This document shows positions 51,037-60,340 of a DNA stretch of 64,000 bases, in pieces; position 1 is the stretch's first letter; each line of letters starts with the position of its first letter. The notes below the pieces were generated by a model. It searched no databases. It was not told the DNA's origin and was given only the letters and a program-made list of their open reading frames with translations. A program made the translations under genes and the position numbers. The stretch comes from Pseudomonadota bacterium (GTDB lineage Bacteria; Pseudomonadota; Alphaproteobacteria; Rhizobiales; Devosiaceae): contig JAEWGT010000015.1 of the NCBI GenBank assembly GCA_023388175.1, positions 124,001 to 188,000 on the forward strand, written 5' to 3'.

Positions 51037-51402
51037 ATGACTGATCTGCTCAGCGATTATCTGCCCATTGTCATATTCATCGCGCTTGCTGCCGTTATCG
51101 GCGGCGCCCTTCTGGTTGCACCGTTCCTCGTGTCGCTGAAGCGCCCCGACCCTGAAAAGGTCTCTGCCTTCGAAGCGGGTTTCGAGGCATTTGGCGACGC
51201 GCGCATGAAGGTGGATGTGCGCTTTTACCTCGTCGCGATTCTCTTCATCATCTTCGATCTTGAAGTGGCGTTCCTCTTCCCCTGGGCCGTGGCGTTCCGG
51301 GATGTGGGTTGGTTCGGCTTCTGGTCGATGATGGTCTTCCTCGGCGTGCTGACTATCGGCTTTATCTATGAATGGCGTAAGGGAGCTCTGGAATGGGATT
51401 GA
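51037..51402 (+). CDS. nuoA: NADH-quinone oxidoreductase subunit A
   Basis: A 121-residue membrane subunit of complex I with three helices. The conserved loop FEAGFEAFGDARMKVDVRFY is present (the YECG cysteine of many relatives reads A-G-F here). It opens the operon and overlaps nuoB by ten bases. Confidence 0.96.
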   Translation: MTDLLSDYLPIVIFIALAAVIGGALLVAPFLVSLKRPDPEKVSAFEAGFEAFGDARMKVDVRFYLVAILFIIFDLEVAFLFPWAVAFRDVGWFGFWSMMVFLGVLTIGFIYEWRKGALEWD

Positions 51403-51974
51403 CCCCGTCCAGTTCGACACTGGTTACCCCGCGTCCCACGGGCGCTCTCGATCCCGCGACCGGCAAGCCTGTTGGCGCCGATGATCCTTTCTTCGCTGGC
51501 GTGAACAACGAACTGGCCGACAAGGGTTTCCTTGTGACCACCGTTTCCCAGCTCGTCACCTGGGCGCGCACTGGCTCGCTCATGTGGATGCAGACGGGTC
51601 TGGCCTGTTGCGCCGTGGAAATGATGCAGATGTCGATGCCACGCTATGACATCGAGCGTTTCGGCACCGCGCCCCGCGCGTCGCCGCGCCAGTCCGACGT
51701 GCTGATCGTCGCGGGCACGCTGACCAACAAGATGGCCCCGGCCTTGCGCAAGGTCTATGACCAGATGCCGGAGCCGCGCTACGTCATCTCCATGGGCTCA
51801 TGTGCCAATGGCGGCGGCTATTATCATTATTCCTATTCCGTGGTGCGCGGCTGTGACCGGGTCCTGCCGGTGGACGTCTATGTCCCGGGCTGCCCGCCGA
51901 CTGCTGAGGCGCTGCTCTACGGCATCCTTCTTCTGCAGAAGAAGATTCGCCGCGACGGCACGATCGAACGGTAG
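51393..51974 (+). CDS. nuoB: NADH-quinone oxidoreductase subunit B
   Basis: A 193-residue peripheral subunit that carries iron-sulfur cluster N2, the last electron carrier before quinone. The four ligands are C72 and C73 (ACCAVEMM), C137 (MGSCANGGG) and C167 (PGCPPTAEAL). It overlaps nuoA and ends nine bases before nuoC. Confidence 0.97.
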   Translation: MGLTPSSSTLVTPRPTGALDPATGKPVGADDPFFAGVNNELADKGFLVTTVSQLVTWARTGSLMWMQTGLACCAVEMMQMSMPRYDIERFGTAPRASPRQSDVLIVAGTLTNKMAPALRKVYDQMPEPRYVISMGSCANGGGYYHYSYSVVRGCDRVLPVDVYVPGCPPTAEALLYGILLLQKKIRRDGTIER

Positions 51975-51983
51975 GGCAGGGGC

Positions 51984-52601
51984 ATGGACGAAACTGTTGT
52001 TATCGACCCGCTCGTAACGCTTGGCGAACATGTTGCCGCGTCACTGGGCGACGCCGTCCTCGGCTTCGAGGTGGCGTTCGGTGATCTGAGCGTCACTGTG
52101 CAGCGTGATTCGATCGTCAATGTGGCGACCTTCCTGCGCGACGATCCGAAATGCCGTTTCATCGCTTTTGTCGACGTCTGCGGCGCCGACTACCCGGCGC
52201 GTGAGTTCCGGTTCGATGTGGTCTATCATTTCCTCAGCCCGCATCTGAACCAGCGCATTCGCGTCAAGCTCCAAGCCGATGATGTGACGCCCGTTCCCTC
52301 GCTTTGCGAGATTTTCCCCGGTGCCGACTGGTTCGAGCGCGAGACTTACGACCTTTATGGCGTGCTGTTTTCCGGCCACCCGGATCTGCGGCGCATCCTC
52401 ACCGATTACGGCTTTGACGGCCACCCGCTGCGCAAGGACTTCCCGCTCACCGGGTTTGTCGAGGTTCGCTATGACGAAGAGCGCAAGCGTGTCGTCTATG
52501 AACCGGTCAAGCTGGCGCAGGAATTCCGCTCGTTCGATTATCTGTCGCCTTGGGAAGGCACCGACTATGTCCTGCCCGGCGATGAGAAGGCGAAGAACTG
52601 A
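51984..52601 (+). CDS. nuoC: NADH-quinone oxidoreductase subunit C
   Basis: A 205-residue peripheral-arm subunit (30 kDa type) that contacts NuoB and NuoD. The motif ERETYDLYGVLFSGHPDLRR followed by ILTDYGF is intact. It is separate from nuoD, not fused as in E. coli; the stop overlaps the nuoD start by one base. Confidence 0.97.
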   Translation: MDETVVIDPLVTLGEHVAASLGDAVLGFEVAFGDLSVTVQRDSIVNVATFLRDDPKCRFIAFVDVCGADYPAREFRFDVVYHFLSPHLNQRIRVKLQADDVTPVPSLCEIFPGADWFERETYDLYGVLFSGHPDLRRILTDYGFDGHPLRKDFPLTGFVEVRYDEERKRVVYEPVKLAQEFRSFDYLSPWEGTDYVLPGDEKAKN

Positions 52602-53791
52602 TGTCTGAAGTCGACGTACGTAACTTCACCCTCAATTTCGGCCCGGTCCATCCCTCCGCACACGGCGTGCTGCGCCTGATTCTGGAATTGGATGGCGAAC
52701 TGGTCGAGCGTGTCGATCCGCATGTGGGCCTGCTTCACCGCGGCACCGAAAAGCTGATCGAAGCCAAGACCTATTTGCAGGCCGTGCCCTATTTTGACCG
52801 CCTCGACTACGTGGCGCCGATGAACCAGGAGCATGCTTTCGCGCTGGCCGTGGAGCGCATGCTGGGCGTTGACGTCCCGCGTCGTGGCCAGCTCATCCGC
52901 GTTCTCTATGCCGAGATCGGCCGTATCCTGGCGCATCTGATGAACGTGACCACTCAGGCCATGGACGTCGGCGCCTTGACGCCGCCGGTCTGGGGCTTCG
53001 AATGGCGCGAAAAGCTCATGATCTTTTATGAGCGTGCTTCCGGCGCGCGCATGCACGCTGCCTATTTCCGCCCCGGCGGGGTCCACCAGGACCTGCCGCA
53101 GGCCCTGATCGATGATATCGACGTCTTCTGCGGCGAGTTTCTTGACTTCCTCGTCGATCTCGACCGCCTGCTGACCGGCAACCGCATCTTCAAGCAGCGC
53201 AATGTGGATATTGGCGTGGTCACGTTGGACGACGCCTGGAGCCGGGGCTTCTCGGGCACCATGGTGCGCAGTGCCGGCGCTGCCTGGGATCTGCGCAAGT
53301 CCCAGCCTTACGATTGCTATGCCGAGATGGATTTCGACATTCCCGTCGGCTCCAATGGCGACTGCTATGACCGCTACCTGATCCGCATGGAAGAAATGCG
53401 CCAGTCCGCGCGCATCATGCAGCAATGCGTGGCCAAGCTGAATGCGCCGGAAGGCAAGGGGCCAGTGGCTTCCACTGATGGCAAGGTCGTGCCCCCCAAG
53501 CGCGGTGAGATGAAGCAGTCGATGGAAGCGCTGATCCATCACTTCAAGCTCTATACCGAGGGCTACAAGGTGCCCGCGGGCGAGATTTATGCGGCTGTCG
53601 AAGCGCCCAAGGGCGAGTTCGGGGTGTTTCTGGTGTCCGATGGGACCAATAAGCCCTATCGCTGCCATATCCGCGCGCCGGGCTTCGCGCATCTGAGCGC
53701 CATGGATCATCTGTGCCGCGGCCATATGCTGGCCGACGTGACCGCGATCCTGGGGTCTATTGATATTGTGTTCGGAGAGGTTGATCGCTGA
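52601..53791 (+). CDS. nuoD: NADH-quinone oxidoreductase subunit D
   Basis: A 396-residue subunit (49 kDa type) forming much of the quinone pocket with NuoB. NFGPVHPSAHGVLRLILEL with the pocket histidine and the HVGLLHRGTEKLIE segment are present. The stop overlaps the nuoE start by one base. Confidence 0.98.
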   Translation: MSEVDVRNFTLNFGPVHPSAHGVLRLILELDGELVERVDPHVGLLHRGTEKLIEAKTYLQAVPYFDRLDYVAPMNQEHAFALAVERMLGVDVPRRGQLIRVLYAEIGRILAHLMNVTTQAMDVGALTPPVWGFEWREKLMIFYERASGARMHAAYFRPGGVHQDLPQALIDDIDVFCGEFLDFLVDLDRLLTGNRIFKQRNVDIGVVTLDDAWSRGFSGTMVRSAGAAWDLRKSQPYDCYAEMDFDIPVGSNGDCYDRYLIRMEEMRQSARIMQQCVAKLNAPEGKGPVASTDGKVVPPKRGEMKQSMEALIHHFKLYTEGYKVPAGEIYAAVEAPKGEFGVFLVSDGTNKPYRCHIRAPGFAHLSAMDHLCRGHMLADVTAILGSIDIVFGEVDR

Positions 53792-55104
53792 TGGCTACGC
53801 GACGCCTTGCAGACGAGTCGGTGCAACCGGCAAGTTTCGCCTTTACCGCTGAAAACCAGGCTTGGGCCGAAAAGCGCATCGGGCTCTATCCGCCCGGCCG
53901 CCAGCAATCTGCCGTCATTCCGCTGCTGATGCGGGCGCAGGATCAGGATGGCTGGGTCAGCCGAGCGACGATCGAGACGATCGCCGACATGCTGACCATG
54001 CCTTATATCCGCGTCCTGGAAGTGGCGACCTTCTACACCCAGTTCCAGCTGCAGCCGGTCGGCTCGCGCGCTCATATCCAGGTCTGCGGCACCACGCCCT
54101 GCATGCTGCGTGGCGCCGAAGGGCTGATTGAGGTCTGCAAGAGCAAGATTCACGCCGAGCCGCACCATTTCAATGAAGATGGCACGCTGAGCTGGGAAGA
54201 AGTTGAATGTGCTGGCGCCTGCGTCAACGCACCCATGGTCGCCATTTTCCACGACACCTATGAAGACCTGACGCCTGAGCGTTTCGAGGAAATCATCGAC
54301 GCTTTCCAGGCTGGCAAGGGCGACACCATCAAGCCCGGCCCCCAGATCGACCGCCAGTTCGCCGGCGCCGAAGGTGGCCAGACGACTTTGCTGGAGCAGC
54401 CCAGCGCCAGGCGCGAGAAATTCGTGCCGCCTCCGGCACCCGATGCGCCGCCCGCAGCGCCCGCTGCCGCACCCGCGGCCGCTACGCCGACAACGGCGGC
54501 AAAGCCCAAGGATGTTGCCGAAGAGAATGCTCCGGCACTGAAGGGCACGCCAAAGGAGGCCAAGGTTTCCGTGGCCAAGGCAGAAGCGGAACGCAAGGCT
54601 GCCGATGTCGCGGCCAAGGCCGACGGACAGCCGAACACGGCGATGCGCGAAGGCGCAACTGGTGCCGAATCCAACGCGGAAGCCATCGACGGCGGCAGGG
54701 CTGTCGGCAAGGCAAAGGCCAATGCACCTGCAGAAGGCGGCACGTCCGCTTCCGTCAGGAAGTCGAAGCCTGCTGTGAAAGCGCCGGCCGCAGATCCCAA
54801 GGCAGTTTCGCCGACCCGCGATGCGGCAGGCCTGCAGCCTTTGTTCGAGCGGCCCGCAGGCGAGCCCGACGATCTCAAGCTGATTTCCGGGGTTGGCCCG
54901 GTGCTTGAAGGCAAGCTGCATGCGCTTGGCATCACCACCTACGCGCAGATTGCCAAGTTCAAGAAAGCGGACATCGTCCGCGTCGATGACGTGCTGAACT
55001 TCAAGGGCCGTATCGAACGCGACGAGTGGGTCAAGCAGGCCAAGGCGCTCGCCAAGGGCGGCCTGGAAGAATACCGCAAGGTATTCGGGAAGGACCCGCG
55101 CTAA
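53791..55104 (+). CDS. nuoE: NADH-quinone oxidoreductase subunit E with long C-terminal extension
   Basis: A 437-residue protein, against roughly 160-240 for typical NuoE. The thioredoxin-like domain (about 20-180) carries the 2Fe-2S ligands C99, C104, C140 and C144. Residues about 205-355 are a low-complexity Ala/Pro/Lys/Glu linker. Residues about 360-430 form a helix-hairpin-helix-like domain (LKLISGVGPVLEGKLHALGI, then YAQIAKFKKADI). The extra domain may bind a partner or DNA; its role in complex I is unknown. Reading frame is continuous, with no sign of error. Confidence 0.94.
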   Translation: MATRRLADESVQPASFAFTAENQAWAEKRIGLYPPGRQQSAVIPLLMRAQDQDGWVSRATIETIADMLTMPYIRVLEVATFYTQFQLQPVGSRAHIQVCGTTPCMLRGAEGLIEVCKSKIHAEPHHFNEDGTLSWEEVECAGACVNAPMVAIFHDTYEDLTPERFEEIIDAFQAGKGDTIKPGPQIDRQFAGAEGGQTTLLEQPSARREKFVPPPAPDAPPAAPAAAPAAATPTTAAKPKDVAEENAPALKGTPKEAKVSVAKAEAERKAADVAAKADGQPNTAMREGATGAESNAEAIDGGRAVGKAKANAPAEGGTSASVRKSKPAVKAPAADPKAVSPTRDAAGLQPLFERPAGEPDDLKLISGVGPVLEGKLHALGITTYAQIAKFKKADIVRVDDVLNFKGRIERDEWVKQAKALAKGGLEEYRKVFGKDPR

Positions 55105-55308
55105 ATGGCCGCTCGCAAGATCGACTTCGGCAAGCTTTCCCTGCTGGATTACGTCATCGGCGTGATCCTGACGGTTATTGCGACTGCCGTTGTCACTGGC
55201 GTTGAAATGGCTGCAAATCTTAATGTGCCGAGCCTACTGGTATCGGCAGCCGGGGCAGCAATCGGTGTTGCTGCCTGGTTCACTTATCTGTTGAAGCGGA
55301 AAAGCTGA
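55105..55308 (+). CDS. Small two-helix membrane protein within the nuo operon
   Basis: A 67-residue protein with two hydrophobic helices (about 14-34 and 42-61) and a basic end (LLKRKS). Its ATG follows the nuoE stop directly, and nuoF starts two bases after its own stop. I do not recognise a family. Position makes a complex I accessory or assembly subunit possible. Confidence 0.8.
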   Translation: MAARKIDFGKLSLLDYVIGVILTVIATAVVTGVEMAANLNVPSLLVSAAGAAIGVAAWFTYLLKRKS

Positions 55309-55310
55309 TC

Positions 55311-56624
55311 ATGCTCGCTGACAAGGATCGCATCTTCACCAACCTCTATGGGCGGCATGACCGCTCGCTCAATGGCGCTCGCGATCGCGGTGCCTGGGTT
55401 GGCACGAAGGAGTTTATCGACAACGGCCGCGACTGGATCGTCAACGAGGTCAAGGCCTCGGGCCTGCGCGGTCGTGGCGGTGCGGGTTTCCCCACGGCTC
55501 TCAAGTGGACCTTTATGCCCAAGGAAGGCGCCGGTGATGGCCGCCCCAGCCAGCTCCTCGTCAATGCCGACGAATCCGAGCCCGGCACCTGCAAGGACCG
55601 CGAGATCCTGCGTCACGACCCGCATCATCTGGTTGAAGGCTGCTTGCTGGCGGGCCGCGCCATGGGTGCCCATATCGCCTATATCTATGTGCGCGGCGAA
55701 TTCATCCGCGAACGCATGAGCCTCGAAGCTGCCGTTCAGGAAGCCTATGACGCCAAGCTGATCGGCAAGAACAATGTGCATGGCTGGGACTTCGACATCG
55801 TCGTCCACCATGGCGCAGGCGCTTATATCTGCGGTGAAGAAACCGCTCTGATGGAATCGCTGGAAGGCAAGAAGGGCCAGCCGCGCCTCAAGCCACCATT
55901 TCCCGCGGCCATGGGTGTTTACGGCAACCCGACCACCGTCAACAATGTCGAGTCCATCGCCGTTGTGCCGGAAATTCTGCGCCGCTCGGGTGCGTGGTTT
56001 GCCTCCATCGGTCGTGCCAACAATACCGGCACCAAGCTGATGTGCGTGTCCGGCCATGTGAACCGGCCCGCCACCTTTGAGGAAGCGCTCGGCTGCACTT
56101 TCGAAGAGATCATCGAAAAGCATTGCGGCGGTATCCGCGGCGGCTGGGACAATTTGCTGGCAGTGATCCCCGGCGGCTCATCCGTGCCTTGCGTGCCCGG
56201 CGAAAAGATCCGCAACGCCGTCTATGACTTCGACGGGTTGCGCGAAGTGGGCTCCTCCATGGGTACTGCGGCCGTGATCGTCATGGACAAGTCCACTGAC
56301 ATCATCAAGGCCATCTGGCGCCTCTCCGCTTTCTACAAGCACGAGAGCTGCGGCCAGTGTACGCCCTGCCGTGAAGGCACGGGCTGGATGATGCGCGTCA
56401 TGGAGCGCATGGTCGAGGGGCGCGCCCAGAAGCGCGAAATCGATATGCTGTTCGAAGTGACCAAGCAGATCGAAGGCCACACCATCTGTGCGCTGGGCGA
56501 TGCTGCTGCCTGGCCGATCCAGGGTCTGATCCGCAATTTCCGTCACGTGATCGAAGAGCGGATCGATCAATACACCTATTCGTCCACCAGCGACGGCGCC
56601 GTGCCGTCGATCGCTGCGGAGTAA
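55311..56624 (+). CDS. nuoF: NADH-quinone oxidoreductase subunit F
   Basis: A 437-residue subunit that binds FMN and oxidises NADH. GRGGAGFPTALKW (FMN/NADH site), YICGEETALMESLEG and the 4Fe-4S ligands C347, C350, C353 (SCGQCTPCREG) and C393 are present. Confidence 0.98.
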   Translation: MLADKDRIFTNLYGRHDRSLNGARDRGAWVGTKEFIDNGRDWIVNEVKASGLRGRGGAGFPTALKWTFMPKEGAGDGRPSQLLVNADESEPGTCKDREILRHDPHHLVEGCLLAGRAMGAHIAYIYVRGEFIRERMSLEAAVQEAYDAKLIGKNNVHGWDFDIVVHHGAGAYICGEETALMESLEGKKGQPRLKPPFPAAMGVYGNPTTVNNVESIAVVPEILRRSGAWFASIGRANNTGTKLMCVSGHVNRPATFEEALGCTFEEIIEKHCGGIRGGWDNLLAVIPGGSSVPCVPGEKIRNAVYDFDGLREVGSSMGTAAVIVMDKSTDIIKAIWRLSAFYKHESCGQCTPCREGTGWMMRVMERMVEGRAQKREIDMLFEVTKQIEGHTICALGDAAAWPIQGLIRNFRHVIEERIDQYTYSSTSDGAVPSIAAE

Positions 56625-56628
56625 GTCG

Positions 56629-58731
56629 ATGGCTTCCATCAAGGTCGACGGCCAGCTCGTCGAAGTTCCAGATCACTACACGCTCATGCAGGCTGCCGAA
56701 GCAGCGGGCGCGGAAATTCCGCGCTTCTGCTACCATGACCGTCTGTCGGTCGCCGGCAATTGCCGCATGTGCCTCGTCGAAGTGAAGGGTGGCCCGCCCA
56801 AGCCGCAGGCGTCCTGCGCAATGTCGGTGCGCGATCTGCGCCCCGGCCCCAATGGCGAGCCGCCCGAAATGTTCACCAACACGCCCATGGTCAAGAAGGC
56901 CCGCGAAGGCGTGATGGAATTCCTGCTGATCAACCATCCGCTCGATTGCCCGATCTGCGATCAGGGCGGCGAATGCGATCTGCAGGACCAGGCCATGGCC
57001 TATGGCGTCTCCGGCTCGCGCTTCTTCGAGAACAAGCGCGCCGTCGAAGACAAGTATATGGGCCCGCTGATCAATACCTCGATGAACCGCTGCATCCACT
57101 GCACGCGCTGCGTTCGTTTCACCACCGAGGTTGCCGGCATTTCCGAACTGGGCTTGCTGGGCCGTGGCGAAGACGCCGAGATCACCCCATATCTCGAACG
57201 CGCTCTGACCAGCGAATTGCAGGGCAATGTCATCGACCTGTGCCCGGTTGGTGCCCTGACCTCCAAGCCCTATGCCTTCCATGCCCGTCCCTGGGAATTG
57301 ACCAAGACTGAATCCATTGATGTCATGGATGCGGTCGGTTCGGCCATCCGCGTCGATAGCCGGGGCCGCGAAGTGATGCGTGTTCTGCCGCGCGTCAACG
57401 AGGCGATCAACGAAGAGTGGATTTCGGACAAGACCCGCTTCATCTGGGATGGCCTCAAGAGCCAGCGGCTTGACCGCCCCTATGTGCGCAAGAGCGGTAA
57501 GCTCCAGCCCGCAAGCTGGGACGAGGCGCTTGCCGCCGTTGCTGCCAAAATCAAGAAGGCCGGCAACAAGGTCGGCGCCATTGCCGGCGATCTCGCTGCC
57601 GTCGAGGAAATGTATGCGCTCAAGGGCCTGCTCGCCTCCATTGGCTCGGGCATGACCGACGTGCGCCCCGCAATGTCGGGCATCGACCCGTCCATGCCGC
57701 GCTCGGCCTATATCTTCAACCCGACCATTGCGGGCATCGAAGAAGCCGACGCCATTCTCATCATCGGCTCTAATCCGCGCAAGGAAGCCTCTCTGATCAA
57801 TGCGCGCATCCGCAAGACCTGGCGCGCCAAGGGCCTGCCGGTTGCGCTGATCGGCGAACAGGCCGACCTGACCTATGACTACGACTACCTGGGCAGCGGC
57901 TTTGAAACCCTGGCCGACCTTGCAGCCGGGCAGGGCGCTTTTGCCGAAATTCTCAAGAATGCCCAGCGTCCGCTGATAATTGTCGGTGAAGGTGCGGTTT
58001 CCCATGCTTCGCTCGGCAAGCAGGCCGGCCGCGACACCATCGCGCTCGCTGCCAAGCTGGCGGGCGGTGCCAATGTCGCCGAAGGCTGGAACGGCTTCGC
58101 GCTGCTGCACAGTGCAGCCAGCCGCGTCGGCGGCCTCGACATCGGCTTCGTGCCGCATGATGGCGGCGTCTGCTCGGCCGACCAGATCGCTCTGGCCGGC
58201 AAGGGTGAGCTCGATGTTCTCTTCCTGCTCGGCGCCGACGAATACGACACCTCTGCCATGGGCAAGGCTTTCGTCGTCTATATCGGTTCGCACGGCGACA
58301 AGGGCGCGCACCGCGCTGACGTCATCCTGCCGGGCGCGACCTATACCGAAAAGTCCGGCACCTATGTGAACACGGAAGGCCGGGTGCAGGTCACCAATCG
58401 CGCCGTGTTCCCTCCGGGCGACGCAAAGGAAGACTGGGCGATCATTCGTGCCCTTTCCGGCGCCATCGGTCAGGCTCTGCCCTATGGTTCGCTGGCCCAG
58501 CTGCGCGCCGCGCTCTATGCCGAATTCCCGCATCTCGCCCGCATTGACGAGATCGCGCCCGGTTCGGTTGCCGATGTCGCCAGGCTGGCCAAGGCCGGTA
58601 TCAAGACCAAGTCGGCGCCCTATGCGTCGCTGGTCGCAGACTTCTATCTCAGCAATCCAATTGCCCGCGCCTCCGCCACCATGGGCGAATGTGCGGCGAT
58701 GGCCGCCGGCCTCAAGCAGGCCGCGGAATAG
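56629..58731 (+). CDS. nuoG: NADH-quinone oxidoreductase subunit G
   Basis: A 700-residue iron-sulfur subunit. The ferredoxin-like 2Fe-2S ligands are C34, C45, C48 and C63. Next come the His-Cys3 4Fe-4S site (HPLDCPICDQGGECDLQD) and two cysteine-rich 4Fe-4S sites (CIHCTRCVRF region). The C-terminal half is molybdopterin-oxidoreductase-like but has lost the cofactor role. Length is as in alphaproteobacteria and mitochondria. Confidence 0.97.
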   Translation: MASIKVDGQLVEVPDHYTLMQAAEAAGAEIPRFCYHDRLSVAGNCRMCLVEVKGGPPKPQASCAMSVRDLRPGPNGEPPEMFTNTPMVKKAREGVMEFLLINHPLDCPICDQGGECDLQDQAMAYGVSGSRFFENKRAVEDKYMGPLINTSMNRCIHCTRCVRFTTEVAGISELGLLGRGEDAEITPYLERALTSELQGNVIDLCPVGALTSKPYAFHARPWELTKTESIDVMDAVGSAIRVDSRGREVMRVLPRVNEAINEEWISDKTRFIWDGLKSQRLDRPYVRKSGKLQPASWDEALAAVAAKIKKAGNKVGAIAGDLAAVEEMYALKGLLASIGSGMTDVRPAMSGIDPSMPRSAYIFNPTIAGIEEADAILIIGSNPRKEASLINARIRKTWRAKGLPVALIGEQADLTYDYDYLGSGFETLADLAAGQGAFAEILKNAQRPLIIVGEGAVSHASLGKQAGRDTIALAAKLAGGANVAEGWNGFALLHSAASRVGGLDIGFVPHDGGVCSADQIALAGKGELDVLFLLGADEYDTSAMGKAFVVYIGSHGDKGAHRADVILPGATYTEKSGTYVNTEGRVQVTNRAVFPPGDAKEDWAIIRALSGAIGQALPYGSLAQLRAALYAEFPHLARIDEIAPGSVADVARLAKAGIKTKSAPYASLVADFYLSNPIARASATMGECAAMAAGLKQAAE

Positions 58732-58740
58732 GGGAGCATT

Positions 58741-59838
58741 ATGGACTTCATTCTCGCTGCCCTCGATTACCTGCTTGGCATCCCGGTCCTCGGCTGGGGC
58801 GTTCATGTCGGGTTCATCTACAAGGCCCTGGCCCTCTTGGTCTTCCTGCTTTTGTTCACCGCCTTCATCCTGTTGGCTGACCGTAAGGTCTGGGCGGCCG
58901 TACAGATGCGCCGCGGCCCCAACGTGGTCGGCCCCTTCGGTCTGCTGCAATCCTTTGCCGACCTGCTGAAGTTCGCGGTAAAAGAGCCAATCATTCCAGC
59001 GGGTTCGGACAAAGTCCTGTTCCTCGCCGCGCCGCTGATCACCGCGACCCTGGCCCTTGCCGGCTGGGCCGTCGTGCCGGTCTTCGACGGCTGGGCCATG
59101 GCCAATATCAATGTTGGTATCCTCTACCTTCTGGCCATTTCCTCCCTCGGCGTCTACGGCGTCATCATCGGCGGCTGGGCTTCCAACTCGAAATACCCTT
59201 TCTTCGGCTCGATCCGTGCTGCCGCGCAGATGGTGTCCTACGAAGTCTCCATCGGCCTCGTCATCATCACCGTGCTGCTCTGCGTCGGCTCGCTGAACCT
59301 CAACGACATCGTGGTCGCACAGCAGGAAATGGGCCTGGCCCATGCTCTGGGCGTGCCGTGGCTGAGCTTCCTCAACTGGTTCTGGCTGCCGCTCTTCCCG
59401 ATGTTCGTGGTGTTCTACATTTCGGCCCTGGCCGAAACCAACCGCCCGCCCTTCGACTTCGCCGAAGGCGAATCCGAACTCGTCGCCGGCTTCATGACCG
59501 AGTATTCGGCCACGCCTTACATGCTGTTCATGCTGGGTGAGTACATCTCAATCCTCCTGATGTGCGCCATGGCCACCATCCTGTTCATGGGTGGCTGGGC
59601 TGCGCCCATCGATCTGCCGCCCTTCACCTGGATTCCGGGCGTGGTGTGGTTCTTCCTCAAGGTGAGCCTTGTCTTCTTCATGATCGCCATGGCCAAGGCC
59701 ATCGTGCCCCGTTACCGCTATGACCAGCTCATGCGTATCGGCTGGAAGCTGTTCCTGCCGCTGTCGCTGATCATGGTCGTGATCGTCGCTTTCGTTCTCC
59801 AGCTGACCGGCTGGGGCTGGCACGGAGGGATTGCCTGA
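58741..59838 (+). CDS. nuoH: NADH-quinone oxidoreductase subunit H
   Basis: A 365-residue membrane subunit with eight helices that lines the quinone tunnel. ADRKVWAAVQMRRGPNVVGP and AETNRPPFDFAEGESELVAG are diagnostic. Stop overlaps the nuoI start by one base. Confidence 0.98.
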   Translation: MDFILAALDYLLGIPVLGWGVHVGFIYKALALLVFLLLFTAFILLADRKVWAAVQMRRGPNVVGPFGLLQSFADLLKFAVKEPIIPAGSDKVLFLAAPLITATLALAGWAVVPVFDGWAMANINVGILYLLAISSLGVYGVIIGGWASNSKYPFFGSIRAAAQMVSYEVSIGLVIITVLLCVGSLNLNDIVVAQQEMGLAHALGVPWLSFLNWFWLPLFPMFVVFYISALAETNRPPFDFAEGESELVAGFMTEYSATPYMLFMLGEYISILLMCAMATILFMGGWAAPIDLPPFTWIPGVVWFFLKVSLVFFMIAMAKAIVPRYRYDQLMRIGWKLFLPLSLIMVVIVAFVLQLTGWGWHGGIA

Positions 59839-60329
59839 TGCGCGCCGCCGGACAACTCCTCAACACGCTGCTGCTGCGCGAATTCGTATCGGCCTTTTTC
59901 CTGGCCATGCGCTATTTCTTCGCGCCGAAGCCGACCATCAACTACCCGTTCGAAAAGGGTGCGGTGTCGCCGCGCTTCCGTGGCGAACACGCCCTGCGCC
60001 GGTATCCCAACGGGGAAGAGCGCTGCATTGCCTGCAAGCTGTGCGAAGCCATCTGCCCGGCCCAGGCCATCACCATCGAGGCCGGCCCACGCCAGAATGA
60101 CGGCACCCGCCGCACCGTGCGCTACGACATCGACATGGTGAAGTGCATCTATTGCGGCTTCTGCCAGGAAGCCTGCCCGGTGGATGCCATCGTCGAAGGG
60201 CCAAACTTCGAATTCGCAACCGAAACGCGCGAGGAACTCTACTTCTCCAAGGAGAAGCTCCTCAGCAATGGTGATCGTTGGGAGCGTGAAATCGCCGCCA
60301 ACCTCGCCGCCGACGCGCCTTATCGCTGA
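59838..60329 (+). CDS. nuoI: NADH-quinone oxidoreductase subunit I
   Basis: A 163-residue ferredoxin-type subunit carrying clusters N6a and N6b. Two CxxCxxCxxxCP motifs are complete: C63/C66/C69/C73 and C103/C106/C109/C113. It passes electrons toward NuoB. Confidence 0.98.
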   Translation: MRAAGQLLNTLLLREFVSAFFLAMRYFFAPKPTINYPFEKGAVSPRFRGEHALRRYPNGEERCIACKLCEAICPAQAITIEAGPRQNDGTRRTVRYDIDMVKCIYCGFCQEACPVDAIVEGPNFEFATETREELYFSKEKLLSNGDRWEREIAANLAADAPYR

Positions 60330-60340
60330 GAGGGAAGAGC

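Noticed and set aside
56398..59343. 981-codon open frame opposite nuoG and nuoH
   Set aside because: A shadow produced by strong codon bias of the nuo genes; the protein has no recognisable domain.
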